From positions 1-5,243 of the forward strand of contig JABDDW010000085.1 in NCBI GenBank assembly GCA_013287405.1: 5,243 nucleotides of DNA, in the 5' to 3' direction. The notes below the pieces were generated by a model. That model saw only the letters and a list, made by a program, of their open reading frames with translations. It was not told where the DNA came from and did no database searches. The position numbers and the translations under genes are program-made. Positions 1 through 5,243 of this stretch are shown here, one piece after another; positions within the stretch are counted from its first letter, which is position 1, and every line of letters begins with the position of its first letter. Source of the stretch: Deltaproteobacteria bacterium. GTDB lineage: Bacteria > Bdellovibrionota > Bdellovibrionia > JABDDW01.

Positions 1-1166
1 TACGCAACCCGGAGAAGAAACTAACCTCCATCGTTTTAGTGGCAACTGACAAGACTGAAGAACTTGAGGCGACGTTGCTAGCCAAACGCGAAGGGGCTTC
101 AGCCAAACGGGTGTTGCGAATTATAAAAAATAGAGACCAATTCAAAACGTTTGTTCAAGGAGCTACAAAAATATTCGATCAAGTTTCGAAACTTCTATCT
201 AAACCCAAGATCGATCAACCGACCGTAGAAAATATTTTTCAACTCATTCATACTTTGAAAGGCGATTCTGGTACTTTCATGCTGGATTTTACTTTTGAGA
301 AAGCCCATTTTTTTGAAAATAAGATACAAGATCTCAAGGCTGCAACGGATGATCAGAGAAAAGACGCAAGCCCCGACCTTCTCAGTGAGATCTCCGTAAT
401 GAAAAAAGATTTCGATAAGTTTATTGGCGAAAATAGAGAAATCGTTGGCGACCCCTCCCAAGCCTCAAAAACCTTGGAGATCCCATTTAGAGATCTTTCT
501 CTTTTCTTCTCGTCCATAAAAGATTTTCCAGAAGTCGCAACTTCCTTTCAGGAGAAATTTCTTAAAGAACCCATTGGCAAGTTTTTTGGGCATTATAACG
601 ATCTCGCCACTGACGTAGCCCAAAGAAGAGAAAAGAAAATTAGTCCTATCTCATTCAAGGGCAGCGAGTTACGAATCAACGCCGAACCTTACTTGGATTT
701 GTTCTCCACTTTCGTTCATGCCATTAGAAACTCCATTGATCACGGAATTGAATCCCCTGATGCTCGTACGAGTGTAGGAAAAAATGCTGAGGGACTGGTC
801 ACTCTCGAGTTTAGTAAGGAGCAGGTAGATGGAAAAAACTGGATAGAGATTTTATTTAAAGATGATGGTAAGGGAATTGATCCTAAAGTTATCCGTGAAA
901 AATTGACGAGGAATGGCGTAGACGTCGCGTCTGAAAGTGATGAACAGATCATCCAGCATATTTTTGATAACGGCTTTTCTACACGAGATAGCGCCAGTGA
1001 CCTTTCCGGCCGAGGAGTCGGTATGGGAGCAATTAAAGCGGCCGCCGAACAACTCGGTGGTAACACTCAAATGAAGAGTCAAGTGGGGGTCGGAACTACT
1101 CTCATCGTTAAAGTGCCGGAGATCGAGGTTCCGGTTGGACCAGTGCAGAATATAACAGCTGCTTAA
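1..1166 (+). CDS. Hpt/CheA-type histidine kinase, C-terminal part (5' end outside the window)
   Basis: This is the C-terminal part of a CheA-like phosphorelay kinase, which would autophosphorylate a histidine on its Hpt domain and pass the phosphate to a response regulator. Counting residues from the GTG at 39, the Hpt motif HTLKG is at 71-75 (H71 the likely phosphosite), followed by an acidic/Lys helical segment to about 135. A linker to about 205 resembles the second P3 helix of CheA. The CheA-type ATPase domain is at about 205-360: N box HAIRNSIDHGIE (N231), G1 DDGKGID (275-281), GFST, G2 GRGVGMG (324-330) and G3 GVGTT. The protein ends soon after, with no CheW-binding P5 domain, so coupling to chemoreceptors is not indicated. 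The frame is open to the left edge. GTG 39 has no ribosome site at normal spacing, and the residues around it (TSIVLVATDKTEELEA) read like the end of a PAS domain. Upstream sensory domains are therefore likely. CheA usually has Asp after GVGM; here it is Gly. Confidence 0.9.
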   Translation, partial: RNPEKKLTSIVLVATDKTEELEATLLAKREGASAKRVLRIIKNRDQFKTFVQGATKIFDQVSKLLSKPKIDQPTVENIFQLIHTLKGDSGTFMLDFTFEKAHFFENKIQDLKAATDDQRKDASPDLLSEISVMKKDFDKFIGENREIVGDPSQASKTLEIPFRDLSLFFSSIKDFPEVATSFQEKFLKEPIGKFFGHYNDLATDVAQRREKKISPISFKGSELRINAEPYLDLFSTFVHAIRNSIDHGIESPDARTSVGKNAEGLVTLEFSKEQVDGKNWIEILFKDDGKGIDPKVIREKLTRNGVDVASESDEQIIQHIFDNGFSTRDSASDLSGRGVGMGAIKAAAEQLGGNTQMKSQVGVGTTLIVKVPEIEVPVGPVQNITAA

Positions 1167-1175
1167 TAGAATTTC

Positions 1176-1580
1176 TCAGGGATGATGTTTAGCCCACACA
1201 CCGGCTAACTTGGTTTTTATGGTCTTACCATCTAGGGGTTTAACAACATACGTACTCACTCCCGCAGATATGGCGTCTACAACTTCGCTGATTTGGGAGG
1301 CTGAAGTCAACATTACAAAGGGGAGATTGACCCACTTGGGCGTCGCACGGATTTTCTTTAGAAATTCTAGGCCCGTCATATTTGGCATATTCCAATCGCT
1401 AATGACCAGTCCAACAGGAGAGGACGTGTTCGAAGCTCCTTCTAAGAGTGCAAGTGCTTTCTTTCCATCGTCAGCTTCGATAATCGCCTTATAGCCGATG
1501 GCCAATAATTCTTTTCGAACGCTTTCTCTTATGACTTCAGAATCGTCTACAACTAAAATTACAGTTTCGGGTGGAAACAT
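1176..1580 (-). CDS. CheY-like single-domain response regulator
   Basis: This 134-residue protein is one receiver domain with no output domain, so it would act through protein contacts or as a phosphate shuttle. All receiver residues are present: acidic pair D12-D13 (VVDDSE), phosphoacceptor D62 in SDWNMPNMTG, T92 in MLTS, Y111, and K114 in VVKPL. DWNMP and GLEFLKKIRA are typical of chemotaxis-type CheY proteins. The reading frame extends 15 codons further to a TTG at 1623-1625, but that start has no ribosome site and adds residues outside the fold. The ATG at 1578-1580 is preferred; GGGGG lies 4 nt upstream of it, a weak Shine-Dalgarno. The gene converges on the kinase gene with 9 nt between stops, so the pair could be a kinase and its regulator (inferred from position only). 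It lies 91 nt downstream of the exported-protein gene on the same strand and could be read through from it. A true chemotaxis CheY cannot be separated from a general receiver by sequence alone. Confidence 0.93.
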   Translation of the reverse strand: MFPPETVILVVDDSEVIRESVRKELLAIGYKAIIEADDGKKALALLEGASNTSSPVGLVISDWNMPNMTGLEFLKKIRATPKWVNLPFVMLTSASQISEVVDAISAGVSTYVVKPLDGKTIKTKLAGVWAKHHP

Positions 1581-1671
1581 TGTACCCCCAGACCACAATT
1601 TTGGGCTATCTATTAGAAAACGCAACCAAAAAAAATGAAACTCGACTATTGACCTGCAAATTTTTAGAAAT

Positions 1672-2190
1672 TTATTCGATGATTCGCATCTCCGGGAGGC
1701 CTTCTACATTTTTTCCAAGGACATAAATCGAACCGTCAATCACTTGGATCCCCGAAGGTTCGAACTCAAAAGCTAAACTCACTACTGGTCTGTGTTGGTC
1801 TTTTTGACCGTCTGGAATAGGAGGAGCATAAAGTATGGTCTTTATATCTAGAGTTATCGTAGCTTCTAGCCTTCCAGCGACAATATCGTAAATTTGGACC
1901 TCAGTTTGAGGGTAGGATTTTGCAAAAAGATAAACCTTTTCAGCCGTCATCACCGTTGAAAGTTTTGAAGTTGCGTCAATGAAGGTCTTATCGATAGCAT
2001 CTTTGATGGATTCACCCATCACAGTCGGAGATTTTGCGAGTTTTCCAAAAATGGGAAAGAGGGCCCCGATATAATACTTCACGCCTGGTTTAGCTAATAC
2101 TCTTTTGCAATCAATCCGCATTCCGAAAGCTTGGAGGGAACTGGCCTGCAATATTCCAACAATAACAAGGGGGGCTATCTTCAGTCCCAT
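1672..2190 (-). CDS. Exported protein of unknown function
   Basis: I do not recognise this 172-residue protein as a named family. The ATG at 2188-2190 is chosen because it begins a good Sec signal peptide: K4 in the n-region, then a hydrophobic run (IAPLVIVGIL) and a likely cut after SLQA (residues 18-21). A TTG at 2206-2208 would add six residues and has no ribosome site; even the ATG has only a weak GAG 9 nt upstream. The mature part has one cysteine (C28) and no lipobox, so a periplasmic or outer, non-lipidated location is likely. Residues about 84-118 (KVYLFAK...EVQIYDIVAGRLEATITLD) and 146-160 (SGIQVIDGSIYVLGK) recall beta-propeller blades of the YVTN/NHL kind, but the protein is too short for a whole propeller. 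It is first in a possible two-gene - strand unit with the response regulator, and divergent from the other exported protein. Confidence 0.78.
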   Translation of the reverse strand: MGLKIAPLVIVGILQASSLQAFGMRIDCKRVLAKPGVKYYIGALFPIFGKLAKSPTVMGESIKDAIDKTFIDATSKLSTVMTAEKVYLFAKSYPQTEVQIYDIVAGRLEATITLDIKTILYAPPIPDGQKDQHRPVVSLAFEFEPSGIQVIDGSIYVLGKNVEGLPEMRIIE

Positions 2191-2216
2191 AATAAAAGTC
2201 TCATTCAAGAAAAAGT

Positions 2217-2252
2217 TTACTTGGCCAACCTTAAAAGCAGGATTAATGCCAT
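2217..2252 (-). CDS. Candidate 11-codon leader peptide (MALILLLRLAK)
   Basis: A short reading frame, ATG at 2250-2252 to TAA at 2217-2219, lies just upstream of the exported-protein gene on the same strand. It has what looks like the strongest ribosome site in the window, AGGAGG at 2262-2267 with a 9-nt spacer, while the gene behind it has a poor one. Five of the 11 codons are Leu, using CTG, CTT, TTA and TTG, plus one Ile. The stop is 26 nt before the downstream ATG. This could be a leader peptide or a small coupled ORF helping ribosomes reach the next start. The frame is very short, so chance is a real alternative. I see no convincing attenuator hairpin behind it. Confidence 0.3.
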   Translation of the reverse strand: MALILLLRLAK

Positions 2253-2261
2253 AGGGCTACC

Positions 2262-2267
2262 CCTCCT
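2262..2267 (-). promoter_or_regulatory. Consensus Shine-Dalgarno AGGAGG
   Basis: AGGAGG on the - strand, extended to AGGAGGGG. It sits 9 nt before the ATG of the 11-codon ORF and 71 nt before the ATG of the exported protein. It is thus placed for the short ORF and not for the long one. Confidence 0.45.
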
Positions 2268-2318
2268 AAACCGAATCTGGAGCTAGCCATTGTGAACACA
2301 CTAAAGTACTGTGAAAAG

Positions 2319-2324
2319 ATTATA
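2319..2324 (-). promoter_or_regulatory. Candidate sigma-70 -10 box for the - strand exported-protein gene
   Basis: A perfect TATAAT reads on the - strand. Transcription would begin near 2312, about 60 nt before the leader ORF and about 120 nt before the exported-protein ATG. The -35 is poor: the best hexamer is GTGCCA (+ positions 2344-2349) with a long 19-nt spacer, and there is no TGn extension. This is a plausible but incomplete promoter that would need an activator or another sigma factor if it is used. Confidence 0.35.
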
Positions 2325-2342
2325 AGGCAAAAGGATCTAGCT

Positions 2343-2359
2343 TTGGCACCAGTTATGCC
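2343..2359 (+). promoter_or_regulatory. Candidate sigma-54 (RpoN) promoter
   Basis: The site TTGGCAC-N5-ATGC matches the known -24/-12 consensus TTGGCAC-N5-TTGC except for one base. The essential GG (2345-2346) and GC (2357-2358) are intact at the canonical 10-nt separation. Predicted transcription start is near 2370, leaving about 27 nt of leader before the ATG at 2397. That fits the signal-peptide start and excludes the upstream GTG at 2292. Sigma-54 promoters need an enhancer-binding activator; no activator gene is in this window and I identify no firm upstream activator site. Confidence 0.5.
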
Positions 2360-2386
2360 TTACCTTGGCAATTCTGTTTTTACAAA

Positions 2387-2392
2387 AAGGGG
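2387..2392 (+). promoter_or_regulatory. Ribosome binding site deciding the ATG 2397 start
   Basis: AAGGGG lies 4 nt before the ATG at 2397, which begins a clear signal peptide. The competing in-frame GTG at 2292 also has a GGAG (2279-2282) at 9 nt, but it would bury the signal peptide behind 35 residues and lies upstream of the likely transcription start. Confidence 0.5.
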
Positions 2393-2396
2393 TACT

Positions 2397-2939
2397 ATGA
2401 CGAAGCTCATTTTCATTATCGCGGTGTGCACGCTATCCACCCACAATGCTTTCGCTGAAACACCTGATATGATAGACCCCCATTTTTTTGAACTAAACGG
2501 GGTATACACTCTAAACCCCGACAGATCTGATCTCAGTTGTATAGGATATCTTAGAGACTCTAGCTATCCTCGTGACGTCGTCCCGACCCTCACTCTTCGT
2601 GTAGGTCCCGGTGTCGCCTCAGCCTATTTTGAAATTAGTGAAAAGACTGGCCTGCCGCAATCTATGGAAGTGCAATTTGCACAGATTGATGGGTTGGCTG
2701 AACCTGAGTCAGTCGATTTGCCTCAAAAAAATAAAAAGGTTCATCGTAAATTACTCGCTGCGTGGGATCCTTATAAACGCATTTTATTTGATCGATTTGA
2801 AAGAAGAGGCGAAAAAAACATTCATGAGTTCAAACTTCAAGACGATGGTTCCGTTCGCTACTCTGGGCGCCTCTTTGACGACCAGACTGAAAGCTGCGTC
2901 TTCACCAGAAACCGCCCCCCTTCAGAAACCATGTTCTGA
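2397..2939 (+). CDS. Exported (periplasmic) protein of unknown function
   Basis: This 180-residue protein is not one I can place in a named family. It starts with a textbook Sec signal peptide (MTKLIFIIAVCTLSTHNAFA, residues 1-20) with signal peptidase I cleavage expected after AFA and before ETP. C11 lies inside the hydrophobic core without a lipobox. The mature part is about 160 residues, mixed charged/aromatic and probably beta-rich, with segments such as LTLRVG and ASAYFEI. Its two cysteines, C48 (LSCIGY) and C167 (ESCVFT), lie near the two ends and could form one disulfide that closes the fold; this is inference. The start was chosen over an in-frame GTG at 2292 because of the signal peptide and the promoter candidate just upstream. 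The next gene, the nitroreductase-family protein, begins 29 nt after the stop, so co-transcription is likely. Confidence 0.8.
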   Translation: MTKLIFIIAVCTLSTHNAFAETPDMIDPHFFELNGVYTLNPDRSDLSCIGYLRDSSYPRDVVPTLTLRVGPGVASAYFEISEKTGLPQSMEVQFAQIDGLAEPESVDLPQKNKKVHRKLLAAWDPYKRILFDRFERRGEKNIHEFKLQDDGSVRYSGRLFDDQTESCVFTRNRPPSETMF

Positions 2940-2957
2940 AATCAACCTACAGAAAAA

Positions 2958-2963
2958 GAGGAG
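2958..2963 (+). promoter_or_regulatory. Shine-Dalgarno for the nitroreductase gene
   Basis: GAGGAG ends 5 nt before the ATG at 2969, a strong and well-spaced ribosome site. It confirms the start and gives a full-length family protein. Confidence 0.75.
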
Positions 2964-2968
2964 TTCAT

Positions 2969-3559
2969 ATGAACGCCATTTCAGATATTGCTTTAAACCA
3001 ACTTTTTACTGAGGCACGAACGCATAATGCGTGGCTTCCAAAGAAAGTAACGGATCAAACCCTCCACGATATTTATGAACTTGCGAAATGGGGCCCCACT
3101 AGCGCCAATCTTTCCCCTATGAGAATTCTCTATCTCCGAGACGGCCAGGCCAGAGAAAAACTTTATCCCGCTTTAGCGCCGGGCAACGTCGATAAAGTCA
3201 AAGCTTCTCCCGTGACCGCCGTCATTGCCTTGGATGAACAGTTTTATACTTACGCCTTAAAGCTTTTCCCTCATGCTCCCAAGATTTCAGAAATGTTTTC
3301 GAAGGATAAGGGGTTGAGTGACACCACCGCTTTGAGAAACAGTTCCCTCCAAGGAGCCTACTTTATTTTAGCCTCTCGCGCTTTAGGTTTGGATTGTGGG
3401 CCGATGTCTGGTTTTGACAATAAGAAACTAGACGAAGCTTATTTCGGCGGGACGACTTGGAAGTCTAATTTTATTTGCAATCTCGGTTACGGGGACAAGA
3501 CTAAACTTTTTCCTCGACTGCCCAGACTCAGCTTCGAAGAGGCGTGTAAGATAGTTTAG
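2969..3559 (+). CDS. rutE: RutE/HadB-type nitroreductase-family flavoprotein (malonic semialdehyde reductase-like)
   Basis: This 196-residue cytoplasmic protein matches the E. coli RutE (YcdJ) family along its whole length as I recall that sequence. Members bind FMN and use NAD(P)H; RutE is linked to reduction of malonic semialdehyde to 3-hydroxypropionate in pyrimidine catabolism. Family signatures seen are RTHN (17-20), WGPTSANLSP (41-50), NSSLQGAY (124-131), RALGLDCGPMSGFD (137-150), GYGD (173-176) and RLPRLSFEEA (183-192). The length equals the usual family length and no key block is missing. No other rut gene (rutA-D, F, G) is present here, so the pyrimidine role is not supported by context. 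A general aldehyde, nitro-compound or quinone reductase is equally possible, and the symbol marks the family only. It follows the exported-protein gene by 29 nt and converges on the next gene with 5 nt between stops. Confidence 0.93.
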   Translation: MNAISDIALNQLFTEARTHNAWLPKKVTDQTLHDIYELAKWGPTSANLSPMRILYLRDGQAREKLYPALAPGNVDKVKASPVTAVIALDEQFYTYALKLFPHAPKISEMFSKDKGLSDTTALRNSSLQGAYFILASRALGLDCGPMSGFDNKKLDEAYFGGTTWKSNFICNLGYGDKTKLFPRLPRLSFEEACKIV

Positions 3560-3564
3560 TCACC

Positions 3565-5243
3565 CTAACTTTTCTTACCCGCTGTTTTCTTAACCCGCCC
3601 AAGTTCGCTGCCGCAATCCTCCGAGGATGCGCCACGGGCTTGCTTTCCGTTCACCGGTGTCTTACCGGCGGAGTTCGAAGGATTGGTCTTTCGTTTTGGA
3701 GGCTTATCAATAGGAACGACGTTGCCCTCCCCAGGTTTACCTTTTGCTGGGGGTTCCTCAACTCCGCCTCCCTGTGAGGGGCGATCGGCAGGAAGAGGTT
3801 TGGTCACACCTGCTTTTGTCCACAGGGTAGAAATATCAGTTTTAAGTTGATCGGCCTTGACCCATGATCTCCATAGAGCCGCGTCGAAATCTTGTTTTGT
3901 TTCTATGGCGTCTTCGCCAGGCTGGCGAATATGTTCAAGGAGGGTCCAAAACTGCGAAACGTAGAGCCCATTTCCTTTTTGATCGGCGGGGACAGGTCGA
4001 TTTGAATACCAATCCACGAAGATGGATTTCATTTTCACCATGTCAGCGTCAAATTGTTCCTTTGTCTTCGTGATACCAAAAGAGGCTTTAGAGTCATATA
4101 TGGCCTGTAACTGGGCTAGTATGGCTCCGTAGGCTTTTGCCATTTCAGTTTTGTCCTTTAACTTCGCTGCGGCTAAAATAGCCTTATTGATTCTTCGAAC
4201 GTCATCGATATTTATTTCTTCAAGAAGCCGGCCGGTGAGATCGGCCACATAGGCCATCGAAACAAACTCTTCACCATCAAATAAAAAACCCTCTTGCCTT
4301 TGAACCTCCATCATTTTCCGAGTTCTCTCGATCAGGGCTTTAGCCATAGGATTGGTCATTGGGATTTCAACCACAAAACGACTTTCAGAATTTCCAATTT
4401 GGCCGTCGCTTATTCCAATATGACCGCTGCGATTAAAGCTTCCAAATTGGCCATGGAAGAGGTCTACGCCATCTATGTTGACTTCAGAATCTTGATCTTT
4501 AGAATGCAGGAGAACGTAGATTTGTAATGAAGTTGCTTTCGAGCGATCAACGCCCGGTACAACTTTGAAAAAGACGCTTATTTTAAAATTGGGGTTCTTT
4601 GCAAAAACGTGGGCGAAGTCTCGGAGTTGCCCGCCCATTTCCCTATCCAAAGGGAAATCTGCATAAACGGGTCCGAATCCATAGCCTCCGGGCACAGAAA
4701 ACTGTCGATCGATATTCACTTCGTACGGCGCTCCAGTATTAAGAGCAATAAATTTTTTTTCAGCCTCTAACTGTGGTCGATAAGACATATCAAATTGTTG
4801 GGAATAAAAGCTTAGGATAACTGTGTGACGCCTTTTCGGAGGATCGGCTGGATCTAAAGGAATCTTATGATCCTCCTTCCAAGAAGCGATGGCATCATAA
4901 AGCATGTCAACCCATATTGAATTGGGATTCATAACACCGTAGGTGTAATACATCGTAATGGAGCCCCCGCCTTTAAGTAGCACCTGAACAGGTTGAACGG
5001 GTTTCACGCCCCCTATCCCTAAGCCTTCTCCAAAGGCCGTTGTCATGGCGTCAAAATTATCCATCATATTTTGCAAAATATTCGGCTCACGAAAAAAATA
5101 GAGAGAATTGATTCGAAACATCGGACTTCGAACACCGGTTTTCGGATCAGCAACAGCATTGGGAGCTAAGGTCTGATTCGCTCCTCCAGAATAACCCCAA
5201 ATGGGAATGCGCTCGCCGGTTTTCGGATCAATGACACCATAAA
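3565..5243 (-). CDS. Large protein of unknown function, C-terminal 558 residues (5' end outside the window)
   Basis: I do not recognise this protein. The frame is open to the right edge; the ATG at 5119-5121 has no ribosome site and falls inside a repeat, so it is not the start. Codons upstream of it carry two copies of a DPKTG motif: VIDPKTGERIPIW, then 27 residues later VADPKTGVRSPMF. Numbering from the Met at 5121, residues about 40-255 form a Gly/aromatic-rich, probably beta-rich region (LLKGGGSITMYYTYGV, SVPGGYGFGPVYADFPLDRE). Residues 256-435 are mostly helical and charged. Residues 441-518 are a low-complexity Pro/Gly/Lys tail, basic at the end (VKKTAGKKS), with one cysteine (C503). 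No transmembrane segment is visible in this part; a signal peptide would lie outside the window. A surface, periplasmic or gliding/adhesion-related protein is possible but unproven. Confidence 0.8.
   Translation of the reverse strand, partial: YGVIDPKTGERIPIWGYSGGANQTLAPNAVADPKTGVRSPMFRINSLYFFREPNILQNMMDNFDAMTTAFGEGLGIGGVKPVQPVQVLLKGGGSITMYYTYGVMNPNSIWVDMLYDAIASWKEDHKIPLDPADPPKRRHTVILSFYSQQFDMSYRPQLEAEKKFIALNTGAPYEVNIDRQFSVPGGYGFGPVYADFPLDREMGGQLRDFAHVFAKNPNFKISVFFKVVPGVDRSKATSLQIYVLLHSKDQDSEVNIDGVDLFHGQFGSFNRSGHIGISDGQIGNSESRFVVEIPMTNPMAKALIERTRKMMEVQRQEGFLFDGEEFVSMAYVADLTGRLLEEINIDDVRRINKAILAAAKLKDKTEMAKAYGAILAQLQAIYDSKASFGITKTKEQFDADMVKMKSIFVDWYSNRPVPADQKGNGLYVSQFWTLLEHIRQPGEDAIETKQDFDAALWRSWVKADQLKTDISTLWTKAGVTKPLPADRPSQGGGVEEPPAKGKPGEGNVVPIDKPPKRKTNPSNSAGKTPVNGKQARGASSEDCGSELGRVKKTAGKKS
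5135..5230 (-). repeat. DPKTG coding repeat, two copies 81 nt apart
   Basis: The 15-base string CCGGTTTTCGGATCA (+ strand) occurs exactly at 5135-5149 and 5216-5230, a period of 81 nt or 27 codons. It encodes the conserved DPKTG core of two imperfect protein repeats, each followed by R-x-P and a hydrophobic residue. More copies may lie beyond the right edge. Confidence 0.6.

Noticed and set aside
740..1066. Antisense reading frame of 108 residues opposite the kinase ATPase domain
   Set aside because: It mirrors the highly conserved ATPase codons, and its Ser/Pro/Leu-rich composition is typical of an antisense shadow. The other antisense frames at 195-461 and 852-1082 were rejected likewise.
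1189..1218. Hairpin TTAGCC / GGCTAA with 8-nt loop followed by TTTTT, as a terminator for the kinase gene
   Set aside because: The stem is only 6 bp, the loop is long and the T run starts 5 nt after it; the hairpin lies inside the response regulator coding region. Too weak to call.
1658..1673. AAATTT-TTAG-AAATTT inverted repeat after the - strand exported-protein gene
   Set aside because: It is purely A/T, short, and lacks a T tract directly after it on the - strand, so it is not a credible terminator. The 8-T run at about 1628-1635 has no GC hairpin before it.
2321..2326. TATAAG as a + strand sigma-70 -10 box for the exported protein
   Set aside because: No -35 hexamer lies at 16-18 nt and there is no extended -10; the match comes from overlap with the - strand TATAAT.
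2292..2396. N-terminal extension of the + strand exported protein from GTG 2292
   Set aside because: It has a GGAG at fair spacing, but it would place 35 residues in front of a complete signal peptide and lies upstream of the likely transcription start.
2611..3012. 133-residue reading frame overlapping the exported protein and the nitroreductase start
   Set aside because: It is an out-of-frame shadow: it covers the end of a signal-peptide gene and runs into a clear family protein in another frame.
3560..3564. Terminator between the nitroreductase and the large - strand gene
   Set aside because: The gap is only 5 nt, and I find no hairpin with a T tract in the flanking coding sequence on either strand.

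Overview
The window holds six protein genes with almost no free space, plus one candidate leader peptide. It looks like a Gram-negative bacterial chromosome of middling GC. The Hpt/CheA-type kinase, the stand-alone CheY-like receiver and the lineage-specific exported proteins would suit Bdellovibrio or a relative (Bdellovibrionota). That placement is inferred from gene style, not from a marker gene. No RNA gene, mobile element, CRISPR array or phage gene was seen.

Left part (1-1580): the C-terminal part of a multidomain sensor kinase lies on the + strand, with an Hpt domain carrying an HTLKG phosphorylation motif followed by a CheA-type ATPase domain. It meets head-on a complete single-domain CheY-like response regulator on the - strand, with 9 nt between the stops. 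The two may form a phosphorelay, but they are convergent and so not co-transcribed. The kinase frame is open to the left edge, and the GTG at 39 is not a credible start.

Middle (1672-2939): an exported protein of unknown function lies on the - strand upstream of the response regulator and in the same direction. Divergent from it on the + strand is a second exported protein of unknown function. The roughly 200-nt region between them is the most interesting non-coding stretch. It carries a sigma-54-type promoter candidate (TTGGCAC-N5-ATGC) correctly placed for the + strand gene. On the - strand it carries a perfect TATAAT -10 box, and a consensus AGGAGG ribosome site in front of an 11-codon Leu-rich leader ORF.

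Right part (2969-5243): a clear RutE/HadB-type nitroreductase-family flavoprotein follows the + strand exported protein after 29 nt, probably in the same operon. Converging on it with a 5-nt gap is the 3' part of a large - strand gene of unknown function (558 codons visible, open to the right edge). That protein has two DPKTG repeats 27 residues apart at its visible N-terminal end and a Pro/Gly/Lys-rich basic tail at its C-terminus.

No new multi-gene defence or metabolic system can be defended from this sequence. The main leads are the possible sigma-54 control of an exported protein plus oxidoreductase, the leader ORF, the truncated kinase and the DPKTG-repeat protein.
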